Counted from the stretch's first letter, positions 1 through 10,119 are shown. The stretch: DNA of 64,000 bases from Maylandia zebra (GCF_041146795.1 NC_135174.1:5891878-5955877), one strand, 5' to 3'. Translations and numbers: made by a program. The notes: generated by a model not told the origin, from the letters alone.

Positions 1-273
1 CATGCACTATGGTGGCCTTTCTTTGCTCATAACTCCTTGATGTTGGTAAATACAATAAGTGAGCAATATATATAATATACATATGATAATGCACAGCACA
101 TTATGGAGTATGCCCCTGCTGTGAAGTCCTGCCTCCATCTACTTGTCGTTTAATCACTGGACAGCTGGACAGGTTCATACAAAATATTAGATTAGGCCAA
201 TTCCTATACATATTTTTGACCTAGGGGTGGGATTGATTGTGAACTGGAAAGGGAAAATGCTTAGGGGGCTGAG
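1..273. other. Intergenic, nothing recognised
   Basis: This is AT-rich sequence. I see no coding exon, RNA gene or clear repeat in it. Confidence 0.5.
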
Positions 274-798
274 TAGGGCTGCATCGTCACTGATTTGTAG
301 AATCCTTTTGATTCGATACAGGATCCGATTCAATTTGATTGGAATCTGGAAAGTTTTGCCTCAGTCAGAAATATTACAAGTCTGATCATTTAACAGTATA
401 TATCCATAATTTCGTATCTATTAAAAGAAAGCTGATACATGTGAGACTTAATTAGAGATGTAAACAGAGAGTTATGAAACCTGCAGCTGCAGAAGCCAGC
501 GGGGAAAAAAAGAGGCAAACACAGCGCGGACCCGACGACGCACCAAAATCTGATTCTGACGCGTCGGGTCCGCGCTCTGTGTTTACGTTTGTATGCAGAA
601 TCCGTAAACCTGCTCCTAGTTACTGTTTTAGCTGCATGGTGTTTGACGACATGTTGTGAGGTTTAACCTGAGATGCTGGCGTTTCAGGCATAATAACGTT
701 AATTTACAAATCGACACGGGATTTTAATGAATCAATATCACTTTATTCAATTTAGCATGGATTGTAATCAGAAAAGCGATAATCAAAACCCATCCCTA
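274..798. mobile_element. Candidate non-autonomous hAT-like element
   Basis: The left edge reads TAGGGCTGCATCG. The right edge read on the opposite strand begins TAGGGATGGG. Fish hAT-type elements often begin with TAGGG-like termini. Match between the two ends is weak beyond the first bases and I found no 8-bp target duplication, so the boundaries are tentative. The element would hold the strong hairpin at 517-585 near its centre. Confidence 0.3.
517..585. repeat. GC-rich inverted repeat (hairpin)
   Basis: Arms at about 517-539 and 562-585 are near-perfect inverted copies; each contains GCGCGGACCCGACG or its complement. They enclose about 22 bases. The high GC contrasts with the AT-rich flanks. 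It is probably the central palindrome of a small DNA transposon. Confidence 0.65.
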
Positions 799-826
799 AT
801 CAAGAACTTGCAAAGTAAAAACATGA

Positions 827-1033
827 TCAATGTAAGGTAGCCCTTTTGTTATTTACATTTAAAAAGAGGATTAGTGTTACTGTGCGCTGGCTGAGTCTGT
901 TTCTTTTCTTAGAAATAGTTTCTCCTGCCCTGGAGAAAATCCACTTGCATGGAACAGAAGAGGCTGTGGAGTGCAGGAACCACACTGCAAGCTGGTAGAT
1001 ATGCAGGTATTCCTGGGTCCTGCAGACTATCAC
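827..1033 (-). pseudogene. hAT transposase C-terminal (dimerisation) fragment
   Basis: The minus-strand reading contains the hallmark hAT C-terminal block: ASSVPC, then IFSRAGE, ISKKRNRLS and a final LILFLN. In hAT transposases this block forms the dimerisation domain close to the protein end, and the stop here follows shortly after, as expected. The catalytic core is missing. Only an N-terminal piece is found upstream on the same strand at 1207-1293, so most of the coding region is deleted. It resembles ZBED-type hAT proteins. It is non-functional in its present form. Confidence 0.75.
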
Positions 1034-1206
1034 CTAAAAACAATAAACAAAATGATTTTCTAAACTGTAGCAATGTAATGTACGTATAGTGTCAAATACA
1101 TTTTTGTAGTCTTCATTAGCTTTAATTCACATGGAAGTGTTCCTAAAGTCATATGCTGTAATGATATTTACATTATGAAAACATGATTTTGGACATTTCA
1201 AGTTTT

Positions 1207-1293
1207 TCACTTCGGCAGATAAAATGAATTGAGCAAAATCAACTCAAAATATTTCCACACGCCATAACGTCCTCTCTTCCTCGCTGGCTCCAT
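1207..1293 (-). pseudogene. hAT transposase N-terminal fragment (BED-like start)
   Basis: The minus-strand reading starts MEPARKRGR and continues with VWKYFEL, which resembles the first strand of a BED zinc finger at the N-terminus of hAT transposases. The zinc-binding Cys/His residues are not present before the reading ends. Together with the C-terminal block at 827-1033 it outlines one internally deleted hAT copy of about 0.65 kb on the minus strand. Sequence rightward to about 1480, with repeated CTTCG motifs, is consistent with the 5' end of such an element. The boundary with the adjoining LTR is unclear. Confidence 0.5.
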
Positions 1294-1483
1294 ATCTGTC
1301 AGTGGAATGATCACCTCGTCGCTATCTGTCACCATCAACACACTCCACGAATCCCGTGGATGATTCACTTCCTTATATCCGTTTGAATCAGGTACCGAAG
1401 CAGTTACGTGCGTAATGAAGCTTCGGACGTCACTGGTCACGTGACCTTTGCCAAACGAAGCAAGCCTCGACACAGTGCTTCTG

Positions 1484-1573
1484 AACCAGTGTGTTGTTTT
1501 TTTCGACACACGCTCCGGAGCGTCAGCTTCAAGCGGGCCATCACTACCAGCCGCTAAGGGCTGCCCTGTTACA
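1484..1573 (+). mobile_element. 5' LTR remnant of Gmr1-like element
   Basis: The last 23 bases (1551-1573, ending CCCTGTTACA) recur at 5444-5466 with a single mismatch, as expected for the two LTRs of one element. The end is the canonical CA. A candidate primer-binding site, TGGTGTCAGAAGTG, follows at 1576-1589. The left LTR boundary cannot be fixed because hAT sequence adjoins it; the LTR may be truncated. Confidence 0.5.
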
Positions 1574-1613
1574 AGTGGTGTCAGAAGTGTGTCACTCATG
1601 GCACAGTGAGAAG

Positions 1614-2760
1614 ATGATGACAAGAGGTGGAAGAAAGCCAGGCCAAGAGGAGCAGCCTGATGAAGGAGTTGGAGCTTCATCTGAGCTAGAGGCCATGGCA
1701 GCAACAAGCCCTGAGGACAAATTGGAGGAGTTGACAGGGTTGGTGAAATCTCTTATGCGGTCTCAAGCAGCCAGAGACCAAAAGTGGGAGAAGGATTTGT
1801 CACGTCAGGAGCAAAGGTGGAAAGGCATGCAGCATCAATTTCAGCAAATCCAGCTACAAGTTAACGCTGTAATTGATAAGCCTGATCCACCAGAGGCGCC
1901 AGCGCCCCCTACAACATCTGAAGAACAAGAACTTGGATTCAAAGGTGAAGACATTCCAGTGGCCAGTGGGTCCAAGTCTTTAAGTGAACCAAAACTTTTT
2001 CCTCTGTCTACAGAAGATGACATTGAACATTTTCTGACTACGTTTGAAAGAATGGCAAACGTGTGTCGATGGCCCAGAGATGAGTGGGCTATTCGTCTGG
2101 TTCCCTGTTGGCAGGTAAAGCCCGCACAGCCTACATTCTTATGGATTTAACAGACTCTGAGAATTATGATAAGGTGAAAGAGGCAATTCTGGTAAAATAT
2201 GAGATCACTGCTGACACCTACAGACGCCGCTTCAGATCTCTGAAAGTTGAACCAGGTGAGACGCCACGTGAACTTTATGTAAGATTGAAAGACCCGTTTT
2301 CAAGATGGATTAAACCTGAAAAATCAACTGTAGAAGAAATATCTGAGCAGATAATTCTGGAGCAGTTTTTGAGAATGGTTAGCCCAGAGCTGGAGATCTG
2401 GATACGTGAGCATGATCCGAAGACGGCAAAGGAAGCAGCTAGCCTCGCAGAGGTTTTCACTTCAGCCAGAAAAGGAAGCAAGAGCACCTACTTCAGCCGG
2501 GAGACCCACTACACCCAACCAAGTAAGTCCATTGGGGGTGAACAGGGTTCTGGTCAAGTTCAGGCTAGAAATCTTTCTAGTTCTAGGCAGCTCCCTTCTC
2601 ATAGACCTCACAATGTGAAGAAATCCTTTAAGTCTTCAGTTCAGGATATTAAATGTTATCACTGTCATAACTTTGGCCATACACAACAATTTTGCCCTGC
2701 CCTTAAGTCAAAACCATCTCTTTTGTGTGCAGTTCCAAGACCAGCCACAGAGCCGGTAGG
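1614..2760 (+). pseudogene. Gag of Gmr1-like element, with SCAN-like capsid segment
   Basis: I start it at the first ATG after the primer-binding site. The N-terminal third is charged and probably coiled (around 1740-1870). The capsid part begins near 1990 and crosses a one-base frameshift near 2103 to a second frame. It includes ILEQFLRMVSPELEIWIREH near 2358-2420, closely like the SCAN dimerisation domain of vertebrate zinc-finger proteins, which is held to descend from Gag of this retrotransposon group. A CCHC zinc knuckle (CYHC, GH, C spacing CX2CX4HX4C) lies at about 2654-2695. Gag would form the particle and bind RNA. The frameshift prevents a full-length product. Confidence 0.8.
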
Positions 2761-2769
2761 AAAGGAAGC

Positions 2770-3103
2770 TTGTACTGTCCCTGTTTTAATTAATGGGCGT
2801 AAAGAGGAAGCTTTGCTTGACTCTGGGTGCTTCCAAACTCTTGTACACTCTAGCATAATTTCAGGAGAAAAGCTAAGTGGGGTTGGGGCTACAATAAGTT
2901 GTGTGCATGGAGACGAACACAGGTGCCCCACTGCTGAGGTTTACCTGACAGTGGGAGGTCAAACCCACTTGTTAGTGGTAGCTGTGGTTCCCAGTTTGCC
3001 ATATTCAGTGATACTTGGTAATGACATCCCCACTCTTTTTGATCTAATACATCAGTCAGATTATGACCCTCAAGTGAGTGCTGAGAAAGACATTCAAGGC
3101 TAA
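2770..3103 (+). pseudogene. Aspartic protease of Gmr1-like element
   Basis: It is in the same frame as the zinc knuckle. The active-site motif is LLDSGC near 2814-2831 (DSG rather than DTG), followed by a hydrophobic strand and VILGNDIP near 3009-3032, the second conserved retropepsin block. The frame ends at TAA 3101-3103, but reading past it continues coding-like sequence to about 3219, so the stop is probably a mutation inside a longer polyprotein. Its role would be processing of Gag-Pol. Confidence 0.75.
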
Positions 3104-4931
3104 GGTGATGAATCTGGAAGCTCCCTTCCTCTAGATATGACAGTTGAGCCATTTAAACCCTGTCATGTAGTCACAAGGGCACAAAGTGCAAAGGAAATGA
3201 TGAAAGAGCTACCCTTTTTTTGAGGAGTCTCTCGAAACAGAGCCAGGGAAGATTAGGAAGTCTAGGGCTCAGAAAAGAAGAGAAAAGTTCAAAGGCTCAG
3301 GGGAAAAGGGTACAGCATTGTTCCCTAAGCCAAATAACCAACTTGAGTTTGATGTTCCCTCAGATTTAGGTGCACTCCAAAGAAGCGACCCTACTCTAAA
3401 ACCCTGGTTTGAGAAGGTAACATAGGTAGAGGGGGCTAGTCAAGGTCAGGTAAGCTGTCTTGCGGACACTGTTTACTTGATTAAAGGAGGCATCTTGTAC
3501 CAGAGAAAGGGGAAGTGTGAAGCTGTAGCACTCCCACAACAGTTAAGAAACAAAGTTATGGATTTGGGTCATTCAATTCCATGGGCAGGTCATATAGCTT
3601 TTCACAAAACACTGAATAGGATCAGTAGCCGTTTTTTTTGGGCAGGGATGTATGTCCAAGTTTCTGAGTTTTGCTGTTCCTGTGAAAATTGTCAGTTGAC
3701 CTCAGGCAAAGGAGTAGCACGAGCCCAGTTGCAACCACTGCCAATTATTGAAACACCGTTTGAGAGGCTAGGCATGGATATCGTGGGCCCTTTAGAGAGG
3801 AGATCCACAGGTCATCGCTACATATTAGTCATATGTGACTATGCGACACGGTTTCCTGAGGCCTTCCCACTCAGATCAATTAAAGCCCGTCACGTCGCTA
3901 ATTGTCTTCTGCAGCTTTTTTCTAGGGTAGGCATACCAAGAGAAATTCTGACGGATTGTGGACCGAATTTTCTATCCAAGTTGTTGCAGCAGGTTTATAA
4001 GTTGTTAGGGATAAAGGGACTTAAGACCACCCTGTATCACCCCCAAACGGACGGGCTAGTGGAGAGATACAACCAGACTCTCAAAAGTATGCTGCGTAAG
4101 TTTGTCTCTGACACAGGTGCTGACTGGGATCAATGGCTGCCATACCTTCTGTTCGCCTACCGGGAGGTCCCGCAGGTTTCCACTGGCTTCTCGCCTTTTG
4201 AACTTTTATATGGTCGCCAAGTGAGAGGCCCCCTGGATCTGCTTAAGGACTGCTGGGAGGAATCCAAAGCAGAGGGCGAAAACATCGCAGCCTACGTCAT
4301 CACCATGAGAGAGAGGTTGGAGAAAATGGCATCATTGATGCAAGACAACATGAAAGCTGCACAAAAACATCAAAAGACATGGTACGATCAGAAGGCCAGG
4401 GATAGGGTCTTCCTTCCAGGTCAGAAAGTACTGTTATTGCTTCCCACCAGCGATAACAAGCTGCTGACAAAATGGCATGGACCATACGAGATCGTCAGAC
4501 AAGTGAGTAAAGTCACTTATGAACTGAATATGCCAGAAAGAGTTAAAAAATATCAGACATTTCACATGAACTTGTTGAAGGAATTCCACAGCCGACAAGA
4601 GCCGGTCTATCAGTTACTGGTGCGTTCAGTTAAGGATGAGGAGGTGACTGAGAAGTTCTTTCCAACTAACATTCAAGTTTGTGCTTCAGTTGACCTTTCT
4701 CATTTGTCTCCTACTGAGCAGGCTGATATAAAACCACTCGTGGACCCACAGCTCTTTCGAGAAACACCAGGCTTCACATCACTGGTTCAGCACAAGATAC
4801 GGGTGAAGGAGGATGCACCCGTTCGACAAAAGAGCTACAGAATTTCAGAACGGTTGGTGCCAGTGCTGCAGAAAGAAATAAAACTGATGTTGGACCTGGG
4901 AATCATTGAGGTGTCAAGTAGTGAGTGGTGA
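3104..4931 (+). pseudogene. Integrase (upstream of RT) of Gmr1-like element
   Basis: From 3104 to about 3476 the sequence is coding-like but broken by a frameshift in a T run near 3213-3219 and a TAG near 3423. From 3477 the frame is open to TGA 4929-4931. Integrase landmarks in order are: an HHCC zinc-binding region (LGHSIPWAGH near 3567, CCSCENCQ near 3670); a catalytic D,D,E core (GMDIVGPL near 3772, ILTDCGPNF near 3946, HPQTDGLVERYN near 4039); and a GPY/F module (KWHGPYEIV near 4471) typical of Ty3/gypsy integrases. The tail past 4620 leads into the RT N-terminus, with no intervening RT-RNaseH as ordinary gypsy elements would have. Confidence 0.85.
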
Positions 4932-5443
4932 GCCCGATTGTTTTGGTACCAAAGAAAGATGACACCCTGAGATTCTGTATTGATTTCAGATATTTGAATG
5001 CAGTATCCAAGTTTGATCCCTACCCAATGCCCAGGGTGGATGACCTGCTGGAGAGAGTTGGATCAGCAAGGTACATTACAACACTCGATCTGTGTAAAGG
5101 ATACTGGCAAGTGGCTTTGGCACCAGAAGCGAGAGAGCTGACAGCCTTCAAAACTCCTTTTGGTATGTACCAATTTAAAGTCATGCCATTTGGGCTTCAA
5201 GGTGCGCCAGCGACATTCCAACGATTAATGGACCATGTACTGAGAGATGTGTCAGCATTCTCTGCAGCATATCTGGATGATGTGGTGGTGTACAGCGAGT
5301 CCTGGGAAGAGCATGTCATTCACCTACAGAAGGTGCTACACTCCATTAGAATGGCTGGACTGACTATCAATCCCAAGAAGTGCTCCATAGCCAAGAGAGA
5401 AGTGGAGTACTTGGGCTTCGTGGTTGGCTCTGGGAAGATAAAG
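4925..5443 (+). pseudogene. Reverse transcriptase of Gmr1-like element, truncated
   Basis: The frame is shifted relative to the integrase frame by a lesion near 4929. RT blocks are clear: IVLVPKKD, then RFCIDFRYLN, LDLCKGYWQV, MPFGLQGAPATFQ, the catalytic YLDDVVVYS near 5269-5295, and VEYLGFVV near 5401. The frame then runs straight into LTR sequence at 5444. The thumb/connection and all of RNase H are absent. With only the palm region present it cannot encode a working enzyme. Confidence 0.85.
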
Positions 5444-5466
5444 CCGCTAAGGGCCGCCCTGTTACA
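5444..5466 (+). mobile_element. 3' LTR end remnant (23 bp)
   Basis: 22 of 23 bases match the end of the 5' LTR at 1551-1573, and it finishes in CA. It directly abuts RT coding sequence, which marks an internal deletion through RNase H and nearly the whole 3' LTR. Confidence 0.6.
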
Positions 5467-6139
5467 GTACATAACGTCAATGAAAATAAGCCTGGCATAA
5501 ATCTCCTTCAGTTCCAGATGGGTCAGGGTTGTGTAGAGTGCTGTGGCTATGGGATCCCCTGTCAACTGGTTATCCCTTGTAATGGAAAATTTTAGCTCGG
5601 AATGTCAATTAACCTCAAGTCCTTTGTTTATGAAGTCGTGCTTTGCCTCGTGTTCTACATGTCAACAGTATAACCTCCTTATAACTTTTGCCCTTAAAGA
5701 GACCAGGATGTAATGCAGAACACGTCATAACATAACATGATTAACATGTATCTGCTGACTGTGAGGGGCAATGAACAGAGCACGCTCCTGGCACACAACC
5801 ACCTACTGTTTCATAGATAATGCAAAAGTGGCTCATCGCATTGTGAGCATAGTGTGCTATGAGTGCGTCATGATACCATAGCGATAGAGCTTATGTGAGA
5901 TGTTTGTGTGATGCTATAAAAGAGGTGCATGACTATGCAACCATCGTGTTGGCTGTCTGTTTGCTCTCCCATCCGCATGGTAACAAAAGTATTGATTGCA
6001 ACTGACTGTGTCTGCAGACTTTGTTAACAGAAAACAGGCAAACCAGTGTGGGTAAAATGTGGGTGGAATTCTTTAAATGATGTGTGATGTTACACGTTTC
6101 TCAACTATAACATAACTAGCAAATCAGCAACATGTAACT
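5467..6139. other. Intergenic; possible LTR-like promoter with TATA box
   Basis: There is no coding exon. A TATAAA at 5915-5920 is followed by mixed pyrimidine-rich sequence, an arrangement seen in LTR U3/R regions. I could not find paired LTR ends or a target duplication, so an old LTR is only one option. Confidence 0.25.
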
Positions 6140-6575
6140 GGACTAGTTCTTATATAGCGCTTTTCTACCGTATCCTGAGCACTCAAAGCATTTTACACAA
6201 CTTGTACATTCACCCATTCGCACAAGCATGTTTTTCTACTGTTTCTAAGTGCTTCCTACCTAACATTCATACTCCGATGGATGCATCGGAGAGCAACATG
6301 GGTTTACTATCTTGCCTAGGGATACTTTGCATGCAGACTGGACCAGACTGGGATCAAGCCACCAACCTTCCAGTTAGTAGGTGACCTGTTCTACCAATTT
6401 ATCCAATTCAGAGTATCAGTTGGGCTGGAGCATATCCCCACTGTGGCCATGTAGCCAATTACCAAAGGGATAAGAGAGAGACAACCCTTCACACTGACAT
6501 TCGTACCTTTAGCCAATTTGGAGTTACCACTTACACTAATGTCATGTCTTTGGATTACACAGTTGGAGTACACAG
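6140..6575. repeat. Fish interspersed repeat (non-coding)
   Basis: The sequence resembles a very common fish repeat: ATATAGCGCTTTTCTAC near 6153, ATCTTGCCTAGGGATACTTTG near 6311, a GGATCAAGCCACCAACCTTC-like segment near 6352, then CACACTGACATTCGTACC near 6489 and CATGTCTTTGGA near 6542. It is recognised from memory of this sequence type, not by search. Family name not assigned. Confidence 0.55.
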
Positions 6576-6639
6576 AAATGAGGGAATCTTGTAAATTTGA
6601 TTTTGACTTGCTTTGAGGTGATGGCTCAAAATGTTTAAT

Positions 6640-7260
6640 TACAATGAGGGCTCGCGGATCTTTGGGACCAGGACTCGGTCTGCTCTGGCTGGCCGGCTGC
6701 CTGCATGGTCATCGCTGAAGGCCCACTGTGGCTGCTGGGTGACTCCTGTCTGGGGCTCTCCTCAGCTCTTTTCTAGGTGCCCCTGTGGTGGTCCCCCTTT
6801 GGGCTCTCGTGCTCTGGGGGGCCTCTGGATGGCTATGGCCTGGATCTCCTCCATGTCTGCTTCATGTCCGGGGGGGCAGGACTATGGCTCCCCACATGTA
6901 CTATTAGACACTTACATGGAGAAACCTTTTGAATACAAACACGCTCACAAGCACAGCTGTGCCCATGGTTCCTCACAGACACACACTGTCTGGGTTGGCT
7001 GCTGCCTCTAAACATATCGTGCATTATTAGTACTGTGTGCTGCTCGGCAACATGCAGTATTTATTATTTAGTGTTACTTATGCATATGTTGGTTGTTGCT
7101 ATGATTACAGCGTCTTTTCTCTCTCTATCCCTCTTCTCTATTTTTCTTTTCCCTCTCCTTCTGTAAACTCACTTCCCAGCTTCTCTTTCCTTCTTTCTCT
7201 TTCCTGTCTCTTGGTTCTGTCCATTCTCATTTAAAAATTAAAAAAAGTATATATAAACAT
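6640..7260. repeat. Unassigned repeat-like stretch, GC-rich then pyrimidine-rich
   Basis: A GC-rich first part (6640-6900) leads to a long TCTC/CTTT-rich tract (7112-7230) ending in an A-rich tail. This is the look of a retroelement 3' end, but I cannot name the family. No convincing coding exon is visible. Confidence 0.3.
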
Positions 7261-7897
7261 GTGAAGGAGAAATTTCCAATTATGATTGAAGAAAAATAAA
7301 CAACTTTCTCTTAAGTTGAGTTTGATCTTTCTTTTTACAAGTTATTGATATGCAGCCATAGACAATATAAAAAATACAGTCTGAAAAAGTGAAGGCACTG
7401 CATAAGTGGCTTTTAATCTGCATATTTTATTTTTAAAAAAGGGGTTTTCTGCTTTTGTTTTTTTTTCTCCACTTTTGCTGCAGTGATATAATCCTAACTG
7501 TTTATAGACACGTTAGCCAGTAAGAAACCTACAAACATTAACACAATTTGTCATCAAAAAGGTGTACAACTTTGACATTGCGTGACAAAATCTTTGTTTT
7601 TCTTGTCCATATATAAATGCAAAAAAAAAAAACGTCTGAAAATCTAAACACTGACATGTGAATGAAGGGCCAAGACACATACAATTAGAAAAAACCCTTT
7701 GTTTTTCAAAGTATTCAGGACTTGTTCATGGTAAGAAATCCAGACCATCCAGTAACACATTGTTTTAGATGGTCTTATTTCAGATGTTCTCTTGACTGAA
7801 GTTTTGTCCATTTTCAGAGCCTTCTCTTTGACATGTACAATAAGAACAACTGAATCCACATCCTACATCTTCACTTAGTCGATATGCTTATATGTGC
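7261..7897. other. Intergenic, nothing recognised
   Basis: This is AT-rich sequence with A and T runs and no recognisable gene. It lies downstream of the PDZ gene on the minus strand. Confidence 0.45.
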
Positions 7898-7903
7898 TTT
7901 ATT
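7898..7903 (-). terminator. Candidate polyadenylation signal for PDZ gene
   Basis: AATAAA on the minus strand lies about 680 bp past the stop codon at 8579-8581, so the 3' UTR would span roughly 7880-8578. It is the first canonical hexamer that I noticed; other sites are possible. Confidence 0.4.
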
Positions 7904-8578
7904 GTCATAAGTAGCAGATGATCATATGTCAAGAAGCCTCCAAACATTGCTGGAAGACAGATTTCTGTCTTCATTTACCTTTACAGTTGTTGCAGTGGTC
8001 TACATGTTAATTTTTTGTTTGTTGTTGTTTTTAAAAATATATTTGAATCAGAGTATGGTATATCAACATGTCAACAAGCTAACTTACTTACTTCTGGATG
8101 TCTGAATGTTAAATGATATTGCAAAACTTCGGAGAACAGCCACGCTTTTTACTCCCAGTAGTGCCTCAGGGCTCGTCTGCTTCTTTTGAAGTGAAGAAAT
8201 ACTTGGACCCAGAAATGTCTAATGACTAAACAAGAGAGTTGAACTTAAATAACACTGTGAAAAATGTTCCATGTGTGTTATTGCATCAGCTTTCTTGTTC
8301 TTGTGGTGATGGTCTTGTAGTTGGAGAGAGCATGGAGAGAAAAGGTCTTGTCTTCTACCAATGGAAATGATAACGCTAATGTAACCTTGACCATACACAA
8401 AAAAGGACTATGATGCCACTGTGATGTAAATTAAAAAGCTGCAAAACATCTAAAACCTGATAGAAGATTGAAGATTTTCTTTAAATTGTCCATATCCTTT
8501 AACTTGAAAGTTCCAAAAGCTCTCAGAATCATCTTTAAGTGCTGATGGTGTGTCACAAGTCTCTCAGCAAATGTAGCG

Positions 8579-8672
8579 TCAGCACTCATTCTGTATAATC
8601 TTAGCCATCCAGTCTGATCTGGACACGAGTAACCTCAGTCTGGCCCCTGACGACTGGATCAGCTCCCTCCCG
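8579..8672 (-). CDS. Last coding exon of a RADIL-like PDZ protein
   Basis: The acceptor is TTTCAG just before 8672. The exon completes a codon begun in the previous exon (phase 2) and ends with TGA at 8579-8581. It encodes the end of the PDZ domain (last helix and strand; GRELIQSSGARLRLLV) and a short tail ending NEC. The tail after the last strand resembles the C-terminus of RADIL, a Rap1 effector with Ras-association, dilute and PDZ domains. PDZ domains bind C-terminal peptides of partner proteins. The family call rests on this short region only; other PDZ proteins cannot be excluded. Confidence 0.65.
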
Positions 8673-8748
8673 CTGAAACAGGGAAAGATATGAAAACAAA
8701 GTTGCTCGTGCCAAATTCTTTAAATATGAGATATGATAGATTTCTTAC

Positions 8749-8888
8749 TTTTGGTAGTCCAGTCCAAGAAGGCTGATTCCATTAACAGCCAAGATCCTGT
8801 CTCCTGGTAACAGCTTCTCACACCGGGCAGCTGGAGAGTCTGGGACCACTGCACGAATGAAGATGCCCTTCGCCTTCAAAGAAGTGTC
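8749..8888 (-). CDS. Penultimate coding exon, PDZ domain core, RADIL-like
   Basis: A 140-bp exon with acceptor TTTCAG upstream and donor GTAAGA downstream. It encodes KGIFIRAVVPDSPAAR, then LLPGDRILAVNGISLLGLDY, the unmistakable PDZ core (carboxylate loop, GDRIL, VNG). It splices in frame to 8579-8672. No further coding exon of this gene was found to the right (its upstream side) before the satellite array, nor between the array and the next gene. The fragment is therefore either the end of a gene cut by rearrangement, or its 5' part lies across a misassembled or expanded repeat. Confidence 0.75.
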
Positions 8889-9083
8889 CTGAAACATGAG
8901 GTGTCGAGTTCTCGATTAAAGCAAAGATTTCACAGTTTCTGACTGTGAGGTTTTCAAAATGGTCCTTATTTTTACCTGCATTATATTTTTTTATATATAA
9001 ATGGCATGAAGTAATATAATTCATGCCACAATACATAATAATATATAGTTATTATGTATTATGTATTATAGATATATTTTTAG
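8889..9083. other. Intron or intergenic, AT-rich
   Basis: It is upstream of the PDZ exon on the minus strand. No exon was seen. Tandem ATAATATATAG/ATGTATTAT-type low-complexity sequence lies near 9030-9080. Confidence 0.4.
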
Positions 9084-10119
9084 TGTTACGCATCTGCTGT
9101 TAACAACTCAAGTACAGTTGTCACACAGTGGAACTTTGTATTTATCTTTTATATTGGTTTTATTTTGATTTTAGCGTTTATTTGCGAGTAGTTTTTATTG
9201 CATGATTTTATTCTAATGTTCGTATTGCATGGTTTTTAGCGTTTTATTCTACATTGTTTTAATCCACTGTGGATTGGCTGGGCATGGGACAATTAGCTGA
9301 TAGGGACAGACTCCGGTGCAAAATGCGAGGTGGGCTGGGATGTGACGGGTCCAGTGAAGGGACGAGAGGGGGACAGGAGGCTCCTCCTCGTCATTCTGGG
9401 ATGAGGCTGGCGTGGAGCCCGCTCTGGAGAAGGAATTTCTGGCCTGCTGGTGGACCCATAATGAGCATTCATCTGGGGTTGTGGGACAATTACACCAGTG
9501 GATTTTAGTGCAAGTAGAAAATGGTATTTTTATGGGTTTTAGAATTGTTTTATCTAGTCTCCGTGGGAATTTTAGCATATGGAGAACATTTTATTGTATA
9601 CTTTTTTCTTTTCTTTTTTTTTTTTTTTTGCCTGTCCCATTTGGTGGCCACGGAGCAGAAGCCAGAGGGGGCTGCAGTGGCGTGCCCGCCGGCTCTGCCG
9701 GCGGCCAGCTGTGCCAGAGTGAACCGAGCCCCAGGCCCAGAGGCCGGAGGCCCGAGGGCCCCCTTTGCTCCGGAAGAGGCCTGACCGAGCAACAGGCACC
9801 AGGCCCCGCCAAGTAGTCACTGGGAGTGAGCTGGTACATACCTGAGCGCCCAGCCCCGGACACCAAGAACCACCAACGCACCAACCCCTGAGGGCATCAG
9901 TTACCGGCAGGGAGTGTGGTGAGGGGAGATAGGCCTTTGGTGTATACTTTTTTCTTAGTATTTGGGTTGTTTTATTTCTACTGCCTCGGGAAATAAACTG
10001 TTGCTGATCAGACCTGCTTCATCTTTGTGCCCTTGGTATCTGACTCGCTTGCTCCCCCATGTATTTAAGGAATCGTTCGTATGACATTCTGGCGCATCAG
10101 CTTTAGTGTCTGCGTTACA
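9084..10119 (+). mobile_element. Candidate solo LTR (about 1.04 kb)
   Basis: It begins TGTTACGC and ends GCGTTACA, giving short inverted ends of the TG...CA type. It contains a GC-rich middle (9640-9790), a run of 17 or so T at about 9611-9629 and an AATAAA near 9990, as in an LTR with a polyadenylation signal. Flanks do not show a matching 4-6 bp duplication, and no retroviral coding sequence is attached, so this is tentative. Confidence 0.4.

Larger units (their letters stand above)
1551..5466 (+). mobile_element. Ty3/gypsy retrotransposon, Gmr1-like, defective
   Basis: Domain order on the plus strand is Gag, protease, integrase, reverse transcriptase. Placing integrase before RT is the known signature of the Gmr1-like group of deuterostome Ty3/gypsy elements; ordinary gypsy elements have RT first. 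The copy is dead: there is a frameshift in gag near 2103, an in-frame TAA at 3101, an extra T in the run near 3213-3219, a TAG near 3423 and a frameshift near 4929. RT is cut near 5443, where it joins directly to the last 23 bases of the 3' LTR, so the RNase H region and most of the 3' LTR are deleted. Confidence 0.85.

Noticed and set aside
1491-1613. Gag start further upstream at 1491
   Set aside because: That extension reads through the LTR end and primer-binding site. The first ATG after these is at 1614.
6631-7011. 126-residue plus-strand open reading
   Set aside because: It lies in GC-rich repeat-like DNA. Its composition (Trp, Gly, Pro, Cys) and lack of any domain suggest chance.
9249-9884. 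Protein-coding readings in the GC-rich stretch on both strands
   Set aside because: Overlapping frames on both strands, Pro/Ala/Gly-rich with no domain or splice logic. High GC in a likely LTR explains the lack of stops.
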